Source of the DNA: Streptomyces sp. NBC_00390
GTDB taxonomy: Bacteria; Actinomycetota; Actinomycetes; Streptomycetales; Streptomycetaceae
Direction: 5' to 3'
Assembly (NCBI RefSeq): GCF_036057275.1
Contig: NZ_CP107945.1
Coordinates: 7,688,001 to 7,752,000, forward strand
DNA: 64,000 nucleotides
The notes below the pieces were generated by a model. That model was given only the letters and a program-made list of their open reading frames with translations. It did no database searches and was not told where the DNA came from. Each line of letters begins with the position of its first letter. The stretch's first letter is position 1. This document shows positions 34,456-43,212 of the stretch, in pieces. The position numbers and the translations under genes are program-made.

Positions 34456-35172
34456 ATGCTGATCACCGACGCAGCCGTCAAGGAGACCGGCCTAACCGTC
34501 GCCAGAACTCTCGGAAGCGGATGGAACATCGATGCCGACGCCCCCGCCGACGGCGCCGCGCACCTCCTCCACATCGACGGCAGCCGCCTTGGCTTCCGCC
34601 CCATATTCGGCGGAGTCACCGTCCAGCTATGGATCACCGGCAACGCCACCCCACCTCTCGCGGACGACGCCGACGCCGCGGCCAAGGCCGTCCACGAGAC
34701 CTACCTTGCCGGACGCCTCGCCGAAGGCAGGCACTACCACGCCGCCGTATCCCTCGTCGGGACGGAAGGCAAGCCCGCCGACAAGGAACCCGCAGACCTC
34801 ATCATCGAAACGCTCCACGAACGGCTGTTCCCCGCCTTCGAACAGAAGCCCTTCTATGTCGGACACCGGCCCTGGATCGCCACCTTCGAGGGGGCCATGG
34901 CCGACATAGCCGCTGAGCAGGAGACCCAGCCCGCCGACCCGGCCGGAGACCCCGACCGAGCCGACCACGCGCCCGATACCGACCCCGACGGCGCACCAGG
35001 CGGTTTCGATCACGACAGCGTGGTCGACGCGGACGCGGACGCCAGCGAAGAGCCCAGCCCACAGAACCCGAGCTACCCCGAGGACGCCACCATCAGCGAG
35101 CCGTCCGACCTGCAGCCCAAGCCCTGCACCACCCAAAGGCGCCGCGCCGCAACCGCTAAGCGCAAGTCTTGA
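34456..35172 (+). CDS. Unknown phage protein with acidic tail
   Basis: A 238-residue protein; ATG 34456 lies 6 bases after ACCTCTTGGAG. The folded part (about 1-155) is alpha/beta (LLHIDGSRLGFRPIFGGVTV, AEGRHYHAAVSLVGTEGKPA, LIIETLHERLFPAFEQKP). The C-terminal 80 residues are Asp/Glu/Pro-rich and probably disordered, ending in a basic cluster (QRRRAATAKRKS). No family is recognised. It is the last gene of the early region before a terminator. Confidence 0.6.
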   Translation: MLITDAAVKETGLTVARTLGSGWNIDADAPADGAAHLLHIDGSRLGFRPIFGGVTVQLWITGNATPPLADDADAAAKAVHETYLAGRLAEGRHYHAAVSLVGTEGKPADKEPADLIIETLHERLFPAFEQKPFYVGHRPWIATFEGAMADIAAEQETQPADPAGDPDRADHAPDTDPDGAPGGFDHDSVVDADADASEEPSPQNPSYPEDATISEPSDLQPKPCTTQRRRAATAKRKS

Positions 35173-35177
35173 CGGCC

Positions 35178-35206
35178 GTAGGGGCGCAGGAACCCTGCGC
35201 CCCTAC
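35178..35206 (+). terminator. Terminator of the early region
   Basis: GTAGGGGCGCAGG pairs perfectly with CCTGCGCCCCTAC around AAC, 5 bases after the preceding stop. It insulates the defence-like cassette that follows. Confidence 0.75.
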
Positions 35207-35280
35207 AGGGCATCAACAGACTCCTCGAGCTCAAGGCTCGGCGCCGTGCTATCAGTCATTGGGTTTACGACAGCGGCGCG

Positions 35281-35331
35281 TTGACACCACTTCAGTGGAA
35301 GGGATTTCGATTCCGGGTTCCGGCTGAAGTG
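35281..35331. promoter_or_regulatory. Putative promoter/operator of the membrane protein-STAND cassette
   Basis: TTGACA at 35281 is followed by CACTTCAG (35288-35295) and, 36 bases on, its inverse CTGAAGTG (35324-35331). The -10 is not obvious. Widely spaced inverted half-sites around a -35 suggest regulated expression. Confidence 0.4.
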
Positions 35332-35351
35332 ATCATGGTTGAGATTAGACC

Positions 35352-35786
35352 ATGGGTGACATGAGAAGGTGGCGACATGTCGCGGTATGGGTGGGGATCG
35401 CGGTCGGCGGGGGTGCGGCAGTCGGTCTGGGTGCGCTCGCCGCGTGGGGGGATCTGGATACGGCGGACCAGATGGCAAGCGTGTTCGGAGCAGTTGCCGG
35501 GATAGTGGGACTTGCCGTGTCGGTGTTCTCCCTAATACGCAATGACGGCACGGGATCCGAGGTGGGGGCTTGGGGAGCGCGGTCGATAGCCGTCGGCGGA
35601 GGAGTGGCACGCGCGGTCACTGGCGACAACAACCACCTCGGCCCCGCGCCCACACTCACAGAACGGGCGGCAGGGGCCGCACCAGGCAGCCCCTCCGGCC
35701 CGACGGTGCGCGCCGTGGGCGACAGAAGCGTCGCAGCCGGCGGCGACATCGCGGACGCCGTCACCGGAGACGGCAACCAGCCGTGA
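35352..35786 (+). CDS. Two-helix membrane protein with duplicated Gly/Asn signalling motif (candidate effector)
   Basis: A 144-residue protein from ATG 35352; no Shine-Dalgarno sequence is seen. Transmembrane helices lie at about 9-31 (HVAVWVGIAVGGGAAVGLGA) and 41-61 (MASVFGAVAGIVGLAVSVFS). The tail carries two copies of one motif: ARSIAVGGGVARAVTGDNN (76-94) and DRSVAAGGDIADAVTGDGN (124-142). The same motif occurs once at the N-terminus of the STAND NTPase encoded next, whose GTG overlaps this stop. A matched motif in a membrane protein and an adjacent NLR-like protein suggests effector and sensor joining by like-with-like contact. That function is inference. Confidence 0.6.
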   Translation: MGDMRRWRHVAVWVGIAVGGGAAVGLGALAAWGDLDTADQMASVFGAVAGIVGLAVSVFSLIRNDGTGSEVGAWGARSIAVGGGVARAVTGDNNHLGPAPTLTERAAGAAPGSPSGPTVRAVGDRSVAAGGDIADAVTGDGNQP

Positions 35787-38700
35787 CTCCCACACCCGGG
35801 GAGCGCAGAGGCGACAGCCCGGAGCCCGCCCCAGGCCCGGCTGGAGGGCCAGCCCGGGCCGAAGGGAAGCACTCAGTCGCTGTCGGCGGCGACGCCGACA
35901 CCGTGGTGACCGGGAACCACAACACCATCTCCCGCACCAACATCGAACTGGTCCAACATGCTCCGCCCGTGCAGGTGGTGCCCTCCGGATACCGCCACCA
36001 GGTCGCGCAGCTGGCTGCATCCGAGTTCCAAGGCCGTGAAGCAGAACTGGCGGCGATGGCCGCGTTCTGTACTGAGCCCGACCCGTCCGGCCCCGAGGAC
36101 GCTGCCAAACATCCGTACTGGCGGTGGCTCGCGCCGCCGTGGGCCGGCAAGACCGCGCTGATGGCCCACTTCGTCCTTAATCCTCCCCAAGGGGTCGCAG
36201 TGGTGTCATTCTTCATCACTGCCCGCCTCGCCCGGCAGAACGACCGCACCGCTTTCTGCGAGGTCCTCTCGCGTCAGCTGTACGAACTTCTCGGCGAACA
36301 GCAACCCCCCATCACCGAACACACCCGCGACGCGCAACTCCTACACGCACTCGAACGCAGCGCAGCCCACTGCGGACAGCATGGGCGTCGGCTGATCCTG
36401 GTCCTCGACGGCCTCGACGAGGACCGCGGCGTCACCACTGGCCCCGACAGCCACAGCATCGCTGCCCTTCTGCCCCGCAACCCACCCCCGGGCATGCGTG
36501 TCCTGCTCGCCGGACGCCCCAACCCGCCCGTCCCCGACGATGTTCCGACAGGCCATCCCCTGCGCAGCACAGACATCAACCGGGAACTACAGAGGTCCCC
36601 GCACGCGGAAGCCGTCCGCCGCGAGGCCGAAGACGGTCTCCTGCGGTTGCTGGACAACGGTGGCCTGGGCCGCGACTTGGTCGGTTTGGTTTCCGCCGCC
36701 GGCGGACTCACCGGCGCCGACCTCGCCCACCTCGCCGGTACCCGACCCGTACGGGTAGAACGCGAACTCAGAGCCGTGGACGGACGCGTCTTTCGCACAC
36801 GCTCCGCAGTCCATAGCGCCGAACAGGTCTACCTCCTCGGCCACGAACAGATTCAGAAGTCTGCCCTGGACCTGATCACCGACACCGAACTCGACCATTA
36901 CCGCCAGCGCCTGCACACATGGGCCGACCACTACCACCGCGCGGGCTGGCCCCCCGACACCCCTGAATACCTCCTCCGCGGCTACACCCAACTCCTACGC
37001 ACCGGGCGCGACGGGCCCCGCCTCGCCGCCCTCGCCACCGACCCCGCACGCCACGAACGTCTCTGGCTCACCACAGGCGCCGACCTCGACGCCCTTACCG
37101 AAATTCAGGCTGCCCTCGACCTCCTACACGCCACCACCGACGCCACTGCGGCCGACGTCGCCACAGCACTGCGCCTGGCCATCCACCGCGACAGGCTCCA
37201 TGACCACACTGGCAACGTCCCACAGGAACTGGTGATTCTGTGGGCCAGACTCGGACACGCCGACCGGGCTGCCGCGCTCGCTCGCGCCCATCCGGTCAGC
37301 AGCACGCGAGCCAATCGGATCGCAGCAGTAGCCCAGACGTTGGCGGCAGCCGGAGACCATGAGAGCGCCGCGGATATTGTCCGTACTCTCGCCGGCCCCG
37401 AGCAGCGGGCCCGTGCCCTGATTGCTGTTGCTGAGGCGGCGGTCCGAGCCGGAGACCGTGAGAGTGCCGTCGACCTTGCGCGCGAGGCCGCGGATATTGT
37501 CCGTACTCTCGCCGACCCCGAGCAATGGGCCCGTGCCCTGGTTGCTGTTGCTGCGGCCGCGGCCCGGGCCGGAGACCGTGAGAGCGCCGTCGACCTTGCG
37601 CGCGAGGCCGCGGATATTGTCCGTACTCTCGCCGACCCCGAGCAGCGGGCCCGTGCCCTGGTTGCTGTTGCTGCGGCCGCGGCCCGAGCCGGAGACCGTG
37701 AGAGCGGCGCGGATATTGTCCGTACTCTCGCCGACCCCGAGCAGCGGGCCCAGGCCCTGGTTGCTGTTGCTGTTGCTCAGGCGGCGGGCCGGGCCGGAGA
37801 CCGTGAGAGTGCCGTCGACCTTGCGCGCGAGGCCGCGGATATTGTCCGTACTCTCGCCGACCCCGCGCGGCGGGCCCAGGCCCTGATTGGTGTGGCCGAT
37901 GCCGCGGCCAGAGCCGAAGACCGCCGGACCGCCGCCGAGATCGCGCGCGAAGTTGCTGACCTCGCCCGCACCCTCACGCCCTCCTGGCAGCAGGCCCATG
38001 CCCTGACCGCTGCCGCTGAGGCAGCAGGCAGAGCCGGAGACCGTGAGAGCGCCGTCGACCTTGCGCGCGAGGCCGCGGATATTGTCCGTACTCTCGCCGA
38101 CCCCGCGCGGCGGGCCCAGGCCCTGATTGGTGCCGCTGAGGCGGCGGGCCGGGCCGGAGACCGTGAGAGCGCCGTCGACCTTGCGCGCGAGGCCGCGGAT
38201 ATTGTCCGTACTCTCGCCGACCCCGCGCGGCGGGCCTACGCCCTGATTGCTGCCGCCCAGGCTGTGGGTGAAGCCGGAGACCATGAGAGCGCCGCGGATA
38301 TTGTCCGTACCCTCGCCGACCCCGAGCAGCGGGCCGAGGCCCTGATTGCTGTTGCTGAGGCGGCGGCCGGAGCCGGAGACCGTGAGAGCGGCGCGGATAT
38401 TGTCCGTACTCTCGCCGACCCCGAGCAGCGGGCCCAGGCCCTGATTGCTGTTGCTGCGGCCGCGGCCCGAGCCGGAGACCGTGAGAGCGCCGTCGACCTT
38501 GCGCGCGAGGCCGCCGAGATTGTCCGTACTCTCGCCGACCCCGAGCAGCGGACCCATGGCCTGATTGCTGCGGCCCAGGCTGTGGGTGAAGCCGGAGACC
38601 ATGAGAGCGGCGCGGATATTGTCCGTACTCTCGCCGACCCCGAGCAGCGGACCCATGGCCTGATTGCTGCCGCTGAGGCGGCGGGCAGAGCCGGAGACCG

Positions 38701-40351
38701 TGAGAGCGCCGTCGACATTGCCCGCGAGGCCGCCGAGGTTGCCCGCACCCTCGCCGACCCCGCGCGGCGGGCCTACGCCCTGATTGCTGCCGCCCAGGCT
38801 GTGGGCGAAGCCGGAGACCATGAGGGCGCCGCAGATATCGTCCGTACTCTCGCCGACACCGACCCCGAGCAGCGGGCCGAGGCCCTGATTGGTGTTGCCG
38901 ATGTGGCGGTCCGAGCCGGAGACCGTGAGAGCGCCGTCGACCTTGCGCGTGAGGCCGCGGATATTGTCCGTACTCTCGCCGACCCCGGGCAGCGGGCCCG
39001 GGCCTTGACCGCTGCCGCTGAGGCGGCGGTCCGAGCCGGAGACCGTGAGAGCGCCGTCGACCTTGCGCGTGAGGCCGCCGAAATTGCCCGCACCCTCACC
39101 GACCCCGGGCAGCAGTCACGGGTCCGGGGTGCCGTTGCCGAGGCCGCGGCCCGAGCCGGCCATTATCGGACCGTCGCCGATCTTGCTGGCACCCCGACCG
39201 TTGACGAGATTGGCCGCACCCTCGACCGCTCCTTGCGGCAGGCCCGGGCCTTGACCGCTGCCGCTGAGGCGGCGGTCCGAGCCGGAGACCGTGAGAGCGC
39301 CGTCGACCTTGCGCGTGAGGCCGCCGAGGTTGCCCGCACCCTCGCCGACCCCTTGCGGCAGGCCCGGGCCTTGACCGCTGCCGCTGAGGCGGCGGTCCGA
39401 GCCGGAGACCGTGAGAGCGCCGTCGACCTTGCGCGTGAGGCCGCCGAAATTGCCCGCACCCTCACCGACCCCGGGCAGCAGTCCCGCATTCTTAGCGCGG
39501 CCGCCCAGGCCGCGGCCAAAGCCAGCCACCGCCGGACCGCCGCCGAGATCGCGCGCGAAGTTGCTGACCTTGCCCGTACCCTCACGCCCCCCTGGCAGCA
39601 GGCCCATGCCCTGACCGCTGCCGCCGAGGCAGCAGGCAGAGCCGGAGACCATGAGAGCGCCGCCGGGATTGCGCGCGAAGTTGCTGACCTTGCCTGCACC
39701 CTCTCCGACCCCGGGCAGAGGGCCCAGGCCCTGACCGCCGCCGCGCAGGCCGCGGCCAGAACCGGCCACCATCAGAGCGCCGCCGAGATTGCCCGCGCCC
39801 TCACCCATCCCGGACAGCGGACTCATGCCCTGACCGCCGCTGCCGATGCCGCGGCCAGAGCTGGAGACCGCAGGACTGCCGCCGGGATTGCGCGCGAAGT
39901 TGCTGACCTTGCCCGTACCCTTACGCCCCCCTGGCAGCAGGCCCATGCCCTGACCGCTGCCGCCGAGGCAGCAGGCAGAGCCGGAGACCATGAGAGCGCC
40001 GCCGGGATTGCGCGCGAGGCCGCCGAGATTGCCCGCACCCTCACCGACCCCGAGCAGCGGACCCAGGCCTTGACCGCCGCCGCGCAGGCCGCGGCCAGAA
40101 CCGGCCACCATCGGACCGCTGTTGAGATTGCCCGCACCCTCACTGACCCCGAGCACCAGGTCCGCGCCCTTTCTCGGTTGGCGGAGTGCTACGGGGCATC
40201 ATCCCGGGGCCACGGGTTTCTTATTGAGGCGCTGACGGTGGCGCGATGGGTGGAGTGTTTGGGAGCGATGGCTCTTGTGGCGCCGGAGGCATTGGTGGTG
40301 GCGTTCGAGTTGATCGTCGATCGTGGGGCGGCGGATGAGCCGCCGCACTGA
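35783..40351 (+). CDS. STAND (NLR-like) NTPase with about 25 TPR-like repeats
   Basis: About 1522 residues from GTG 35783, coupled as GTGA to the membrane protein. Residues 30-50 hold the shared motif HSVAVGGDADTVVTGNHNTI. The NTPase domain has Walker A in LAPPWAGKTALM (about 116-127), Walker B LILVLDGLDED (about 204-214) and winged-helix-like segments to about 400. From about 520 to 1459 come some 25 helical repeats of 40 or 33 residues (RALIAVAEAAVRAGDRES, with or without AVDLAREA, then ADIVRTLADPEQ). The C-terminus is a short cap. STAND proteins with repeat arrays sense foreign proteins and oligomerise; encoded in a prophage, it would suit exclusion of rival phages. Confidence 0.8.
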   Translation: MTPTPGERRGDSPEPAPGPAGGPARAEGKHSVAVGGDADTVVTGNHNTISRTNIELVQHAPPVQVVPSGYRHQVAQLAASEFQGREAELAAMAAFCTEPDPSGPEDAAKHPYWRWLAPPWAGKTALMAHFVLNPPQGVAVVSFFITARLARQNDRTAFCEVLSRQLYELLGEQQPPITEHTRDAQLLHALERSAAHCGQHGRRLILVLDGLDEDRGVTTGPDSHSIAALLPRNPPPGMRVLLAGRPNPPVPDDVPTGHPLRSTDINRELQRSPHAEAVRREAEDGLLRLLDNGGLGRDLVGLVSAAGGLTGADLAHLAGTRPVRVERELRAVDGRVFRTRSAVHSAEQVYLLGHEQIQKSALDLITDTELDHYRQRLHTWADHYHRAGWPPDTPEYLLRGYTQLLRTGRDGPRLAALATDPARHERLWLTTGADLDALTEIQAALDLLHATTDATAADVATALRLAIHRDRLHDHTGNVPQELVILWARLGHADRAAALARAHPVSSTRANRIAAVAQTLAAAGDHESAADIVRTLAGPEQRARALIAVAEAAVRAGDRESAVDLAREAADIVRTLADPEQWARALVAVAAAAARAGDRESAVDLAREAADIVRTLADPEQRARALVAVAAAAARAGDRESGADIVRTLADPEQRAQALVAVAVAQAAGRAGDRESAVDLAREAADIVRTLADPARRAQALIGVADAAARAEDRRTAAEIAREVADLARTLTPSWQQAHALTAAAEAAGRAGDRESAVDLAREAADIVRTLADPARRAQALIGAAEAAGRAGDRESAVDLAREAADIVRTLADPARRAYALIAAAQAVGEAGDHESAADIVRTLADPEQRAEALIAVAEAAAGAGDRESGADIVRTLADPEQRAQALIAVAAAAARAGDRESAVDLAREAAEIVRTLADPEQRTHGLIAAAQAVGEAGDHESGADIVRTLADPEQRTHGLIAAAEAAGRAGDRESAVDIAREAAEVARTLADPARRAYALIAAAQAVGEAGDHEGAADIVRTLADTDPEQRAEALIGVADVAVRAGDRESAVDLAREAADIVRTLADPGQRARALTAAAEAAVRAGDRESAVDLAREAAEIARTLTDPGQQSRVRGAVAEAAARAGHYRTVADLAGTPTVDEIGRTLDRSLRQARALTAAAEAAVRAGDRESAVDLAREAAEVARTLADPLRQARALTAAAEAAVRAGDRESAVDLAREAAEIARTLTDPGQQSRILSAAAQAAAKASHRRTAAEIAREVADLARTLTPPWQQAHALTAAAEAAGRAGDHESAAGIAREVADLACTLSDPGQRAQALTAAAQAAARTGHHQSAAEIARALTHPGQRTHALTAAADAAARAGDRRTAAGIAREVADLARTLTPPWQQAHALTAAAEAAGRAGDHESAAGIAREAAEIARTLTDPEQRTQALTAAAQAAARTGHHRTAVEIARTLTDPEHQVRALSRLAECYGASSRGHGFLIEALTVARWVECLGAMALVAPEALVVAFELIVDRGAADEPPH
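37345..40160 (+). repeat. Near-identical 120/99-bp coding repeats in the STAND gene
   Basis: Units repeat at exactly 120 bp (for example the PEQ codons at about 37512 and 37632) or 99 bp when the AVDLAREA block is missing. Several are almost identical at DNA level, including silent sites, which indicates recent duplication or gene conversion. Units become more diverged after about 39120. Confidence 0.85.
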
Positions 40352-40359
40352 GCTTGTCC

Positions 40360-40640
40360 TACCTTCCAAGTGTGGGTCTGAGCTGATCATCGCCATGCGG
40401 CGAGCGAGGTTGTGCAGGCGGGCGATCCCGAGCATGGGGTGGTGGACGCCGTCGCCTTTGAGGCGGCAGTCGCGGAGGATCTTCCAGGTCTTCATGCAGG
40501 CAAAGACGTGCTCGCCGCGGGCGCGCGGACCTGCTTGTGGGATGTGTTGTCGGGCAGGTCCTCGCCCTTGCCGTGGCGGTAAGGCATGACGAGTCCGGTG
40601 CCGGGATAGCCGCCGTCAGCGATCGTGGTGGTTTTGCCGA
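40360..40640 (-). pseudogene. IS5-family transposase C-terminal relic, frameshifted
   Basis: On the minus strand GKTTTIADGGYPGTGLVMPY (near 40630-40570) and then, in another frame, MKTWKILRDCRLKGDGVHH (near 40495-40440) and MLGIARLHNLARR together give the end of an IS5-type DDE transposase. The frame changes near 40530, where the expected R-V-E-H-V-F-A is interrupted by a small insertion or deletion. There is no N-terminal half. Confidence 0.75.
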
Positions 40641-40975
40641 CGACGGCGGGCGGGTAGTCGCTCTTGTCGGTGCGTTTGCCCTGGTCGAGGGCGGTGTGGG
40701 TCTTGACGAGCTGGCCGTCGTGGAAGACCTGGACCATGGTGGCAGTGGAACGGACGTCGACCTTGCGGCCGATTAGCTTCCAGGGCGCGGAGTAGAGGGT
40801 GCGGCCGACCTTGATGTGGATGTCCGGGCCAACCGTGGCCGTCGACCAGCGAGCCAGCACGAACGGAGTCGTCGGCAAGGGCGGCAGTTCGGCCGCCTCC
40901 AGTGCCCCGCCAGAACGAGTCGCGGACATGGGGCATCGGCCGCTCGACCCGTGGTTTGTCCTTCGGCTTCGCGGC
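40640..40975 (-). pseudogene. IS21 IstA-type transposase relic
   Basis: The minus strand reads AKPKDKPRVERPMPHVRDSF and, after a deletion and frame change near 40900, LPTTPFVLARWSTATVGPDI then KVGRTLYSAPWKLIGRKVDV and a stretch to SDYPP. These are C-terminal parts of IS21-family IstA. At about 40640 the frame runs straight into the IS5 relic, so two unrelated transposase remnants are fused. Confidence 0.75.
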
Positions 40976-41545
40976 CCGGGCGCTTCCACGTCCGGCGTGA
41001 CGCCGACGCCTGGGCCCGGGTTCGGCCGAGGGGCGCGGTTCGCCGGGATGGGCGACACCTGAAGCCTTCTCGGATGCGGGTGTTGACGGCTGAGGCCGGG
41101 GCAGGCGGTCCGGTGACGGCTCCTGTCGGGTTCCCTCGTCGCGGCAGGAGCCCCCTGTGGTGCCCGCCCTGGCGTGCGAAGCCGGCTTGGGTGTGCGAAG
41201 AAACGTGCAGAACGGCTGTTACCAAGATCGCGTCCGCTGTTCGGATGATGCGCCGGGCGGCGCAACCGGTCGTGCGCCGGAGCGTGCAAGCGGTTGCTGT
41301 TGATCATTCAACGGGTGGGTGTAGCGGTCAGTGAATGTCAGGGCCACGCCCGCCGCAGATGCGTGCCTCATGCAGGTGATGGTTACGGAAATGTCCGCAT
41401 ACGGTAACCGGCTCCGGTCGGCCTGTCGCAGGCTCCACCGAAGCTCCACAGTTTGGGTCCTCGGCCTGCACCGGGCCGGGAACCCGCATCGCCACCTCCA
41501 GCCTGTATCGGCTGGTGAGGCCTGTTTCTTGAGGGGACATCAGCT
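40976..41545. other. Gap after IS relics
   Basis: About 570 bases without a supported gene. It contains a hairpin (GGCTCCTG 41119-41126 with CAGGAGCC 41145-41152) and an inverted repeat GGTTAC/GTAACC (41391-41409) that could be an operator for the secreted protein that follows. No promoter is clear. Confidence 0.4.
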
Positions 41546-42016
41546 ATGTCTGCTTCTTCGACCGCCCGCCGTTTCGCGGCGACCATCCTCGCGGCCGGCG
41601 CCGTCGTATCCGCCGTCGCCCTGCCGGCCTCCGCCCACGACGGCGACCGCCAACGGCACCCGCGGGTCGAGATCAGCGCCGTGCAGGCCGACAGCCCCGG
41701 ACGCGACAACGGCTCCAACCGCTCCCTGAATGCCGAGTGGGTCGAGATCACCAACAAGTCCCGCCGCTCGGTCGACCTGGACGGCTGGACGCTGCGCGAC
41801 CGCGACGGCAACCGCTACCGCTTCGACGACTACCGTCTCGCTGGCCGCGCAACCGTCCGCATCCACACCGGCTTCGGACGCGACACCCGTACTGACCTCT
41901 ACCAGGACCTCCGGCACTACGTGTGGGACAACCGCTCCGACAAGGCGACCCTGCGCGACGACCACCGCCGCACCGTCGACACCGAAGCGTGGGGCCGCCA
42001 GTCCCACCGCCGTTAG
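41546..42016 (+). CDS. Secreted lamin-tail-domain protein 1
   Basis: A 156-residue protein; ATG 41546 follows TGAGGGGACATC. A signal peptide is clear (SSTARRFAATILAAGAVVSA, cleavage near ASA-HD). The mature part is a lamin-tail (LTD) beta fold: AEWVEITNKSRRSVDLDGWT, LRDRDGNRYRFDD, then RTDLYQDLRHYVWDN. LTD proteins occur singly or attached to secreted nucleases and may bind DNA or cell-surface polymers. A paralogue follows at 42267. Confidence 0.75.
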   Translation: MSASSTARRFAATILAAGAVVSAVALPASAHDGDRQRHPRVEISAVQADSPGRDNGSNRSLNAEWVEITNKSRRSVDLDGWTLRDRDGNRYRFDDYRLAGRATVRIHTGFGRDTRTDLYQDLRHYVWDNRSDKATLRDDHRRTVDTEAWGRQSHRR

Positions 42017-42266
42017 CCGAACCGGCCGGTGGCCGGGCCGTCTGCACCTGGACAGCAGACGCACCCCCTCGCCGGCGGACCCTGAACTGTGTGCCGGGCA
42101 GCCTGACCTGCCCGGCACGCCCGTTCCACTGCCCCGGCCCCCGGCAACCGGTCCCGTCCGGCTGCGAGGCACCGTGACCCGGAGCCGTCAGGGATGATTG
42201 AAACCACAACAGTCTTGTATGTAGGCTTCTGCCGCTCATCAGCACTAATGAGGGGGGACCTCACCC

Positions 42267-42758
42267 TTGCGTACCCATGCCGTCATCACCGCCGCCGTCG
42301 TGGCCGGAACGTTCGCCGCACTGACCGCGAGCCCGGCCCAGGCCGCCGAATACTCCTCCGCACTCAAGATCCGCGGCATCCAGTACGACGCACCCGGCAG
42401 GGACTCCAACAGCTGCTCCACCGGCAACACCCGCGACGAGTACCTGACCATCAAGAACTACTCGTCCTCGGCGACCGTCAACCTCCGCGGATACGTCGTC
42501 AAGGACGCCGCGGGCAACCGCTTCACCTTCACCGCCAACCACTACCTGCAGCCCGGCGACTACGTGAAACTCCGCGGCGGCAACGGCACCGACTCCGACA
42601 GCAGCAACGTCGTCTACCGCGACAACTGCAACTTCATGTGGAACAACGACCGCGACACCATCTACCTCTACAAGCCCACCGGCAGCCGCGCCGACGTCCA
42701 CTCCTACACCAAGAGTGGAAACGACCGCGACGGCAACGGCTACGTCAGCTTCCACTGA
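42267..42758 (+). CDS. Secreted lamin-tail-domain protein 2
   Basis: A 163-residue protein with a TTG start at 42267 behind GAGGGGGG; the ATG at 42248 is in another frame. The signal peptide is RTHAVITAAVVAGTFAALTA with cleavage near AQAAEY. The LTD body shows DEYLTIKNYSSSATVNLRGY, VVKDAAGNRFTF and LQPGDYVKLRGGNG. Two Cys (in SNSCSTGN and DNCNFMW) could form a disulfide. It is related to the gene at 41546 but well diverged. Two hairpins follow. Confidence 0.75.
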   Translation: MRTHAVITAAVVAGTFAALTASPAQAAEYSSALKIRGIQYDAPGRDSNSCSTGNTRDEYLTIKNYSSSATVNLRGYVVKDAAGNRFTFTANHYLQPGDYVKLRGGNGTDSDSSNVVYRDNCNFMWNNDRDTIYLYKPTGSRADVHSYTKSGNDRDGNGYVSFH

Positions 42759-42771
42759 ACGGCACAACCAA

Positions 42772-42807
42772 CTCTGGCCTCGTCACCCAGCGACGACGAG
42801 GCCAGAG
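42772..42807 (+). terminator. Terminator after LTD protein 2
   Basis: CTCTGGCCTCGTC pairs with GACGAGGCCAGAG. A second hairpin (GCCCGGTAC / GTACCGGGC, 42857-42878) follows 50 bases later. Confidence 0.7.
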
Positions 42808-42951
42808 GCCACCCGCATCAGCCACAGGAGCAGCGGCCGGAGAGGCACAGCGAAGGGCCCGGTACCGCCGTACCGGGCTCTCCGCCGTCAGCAGGCAACC
42901 TGAGCTACGCATCTGCGTACGCAACTCGAGTCCGCAGAGCGCCGAGAGCGA

Positions 42952-43110
42952 CCTGGTTGATCGGTGCCATCGCCTGGAAGTACCGCACGGGCTCGCCGTG
43001 TATGGATCTGCCCGCCGCTTCGGTTCGTGGAAGGGCCCTACAACCGGCAGCGGAAAGGGGCGTTCGACGGGCGATCGAGGACGTAGAGACCGGCGCGACG
43101 ATGTCCTGGC
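42952..43110 (+). pseudogene. IS5-family transposase N-terminal relic
   Basis: LIGAIAWKYRTGSPCMDLP is the start of an IS5-type transposase. The continuation FGSWKGP and then YNRQRKGAFDG needs two frame changes and ends at a TAG. The rest of the element is missing. It is not the other half of the relic at 40360, which lies on the opposite strand. Confidence 0.7.
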
Positions 43111-43212
43111 CAACGACCCCAAAACAAGCGACACAGGGAACCTCGATGGCGTCTGCGCGCGACTCTTCCTGCTGGAAGAGCCGCAGCGACTATCAGCCTC
43201 TTCCCTCAGACA

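Noticed and set aside
37124..40156. Minus-strand frames of 565 and 346 codons with repeated GVGESTDN blocks
   Set aside because: They are only the reverse reading of the TPR repeats of the STAND gene.
37345..40160. CRISPR array
   Set aside because: Regular repeats are present, but they are contiguous coding units without unique spacers, and no cas operon is near. The Cas4-like gene at 23713 belongs to phage recombination.
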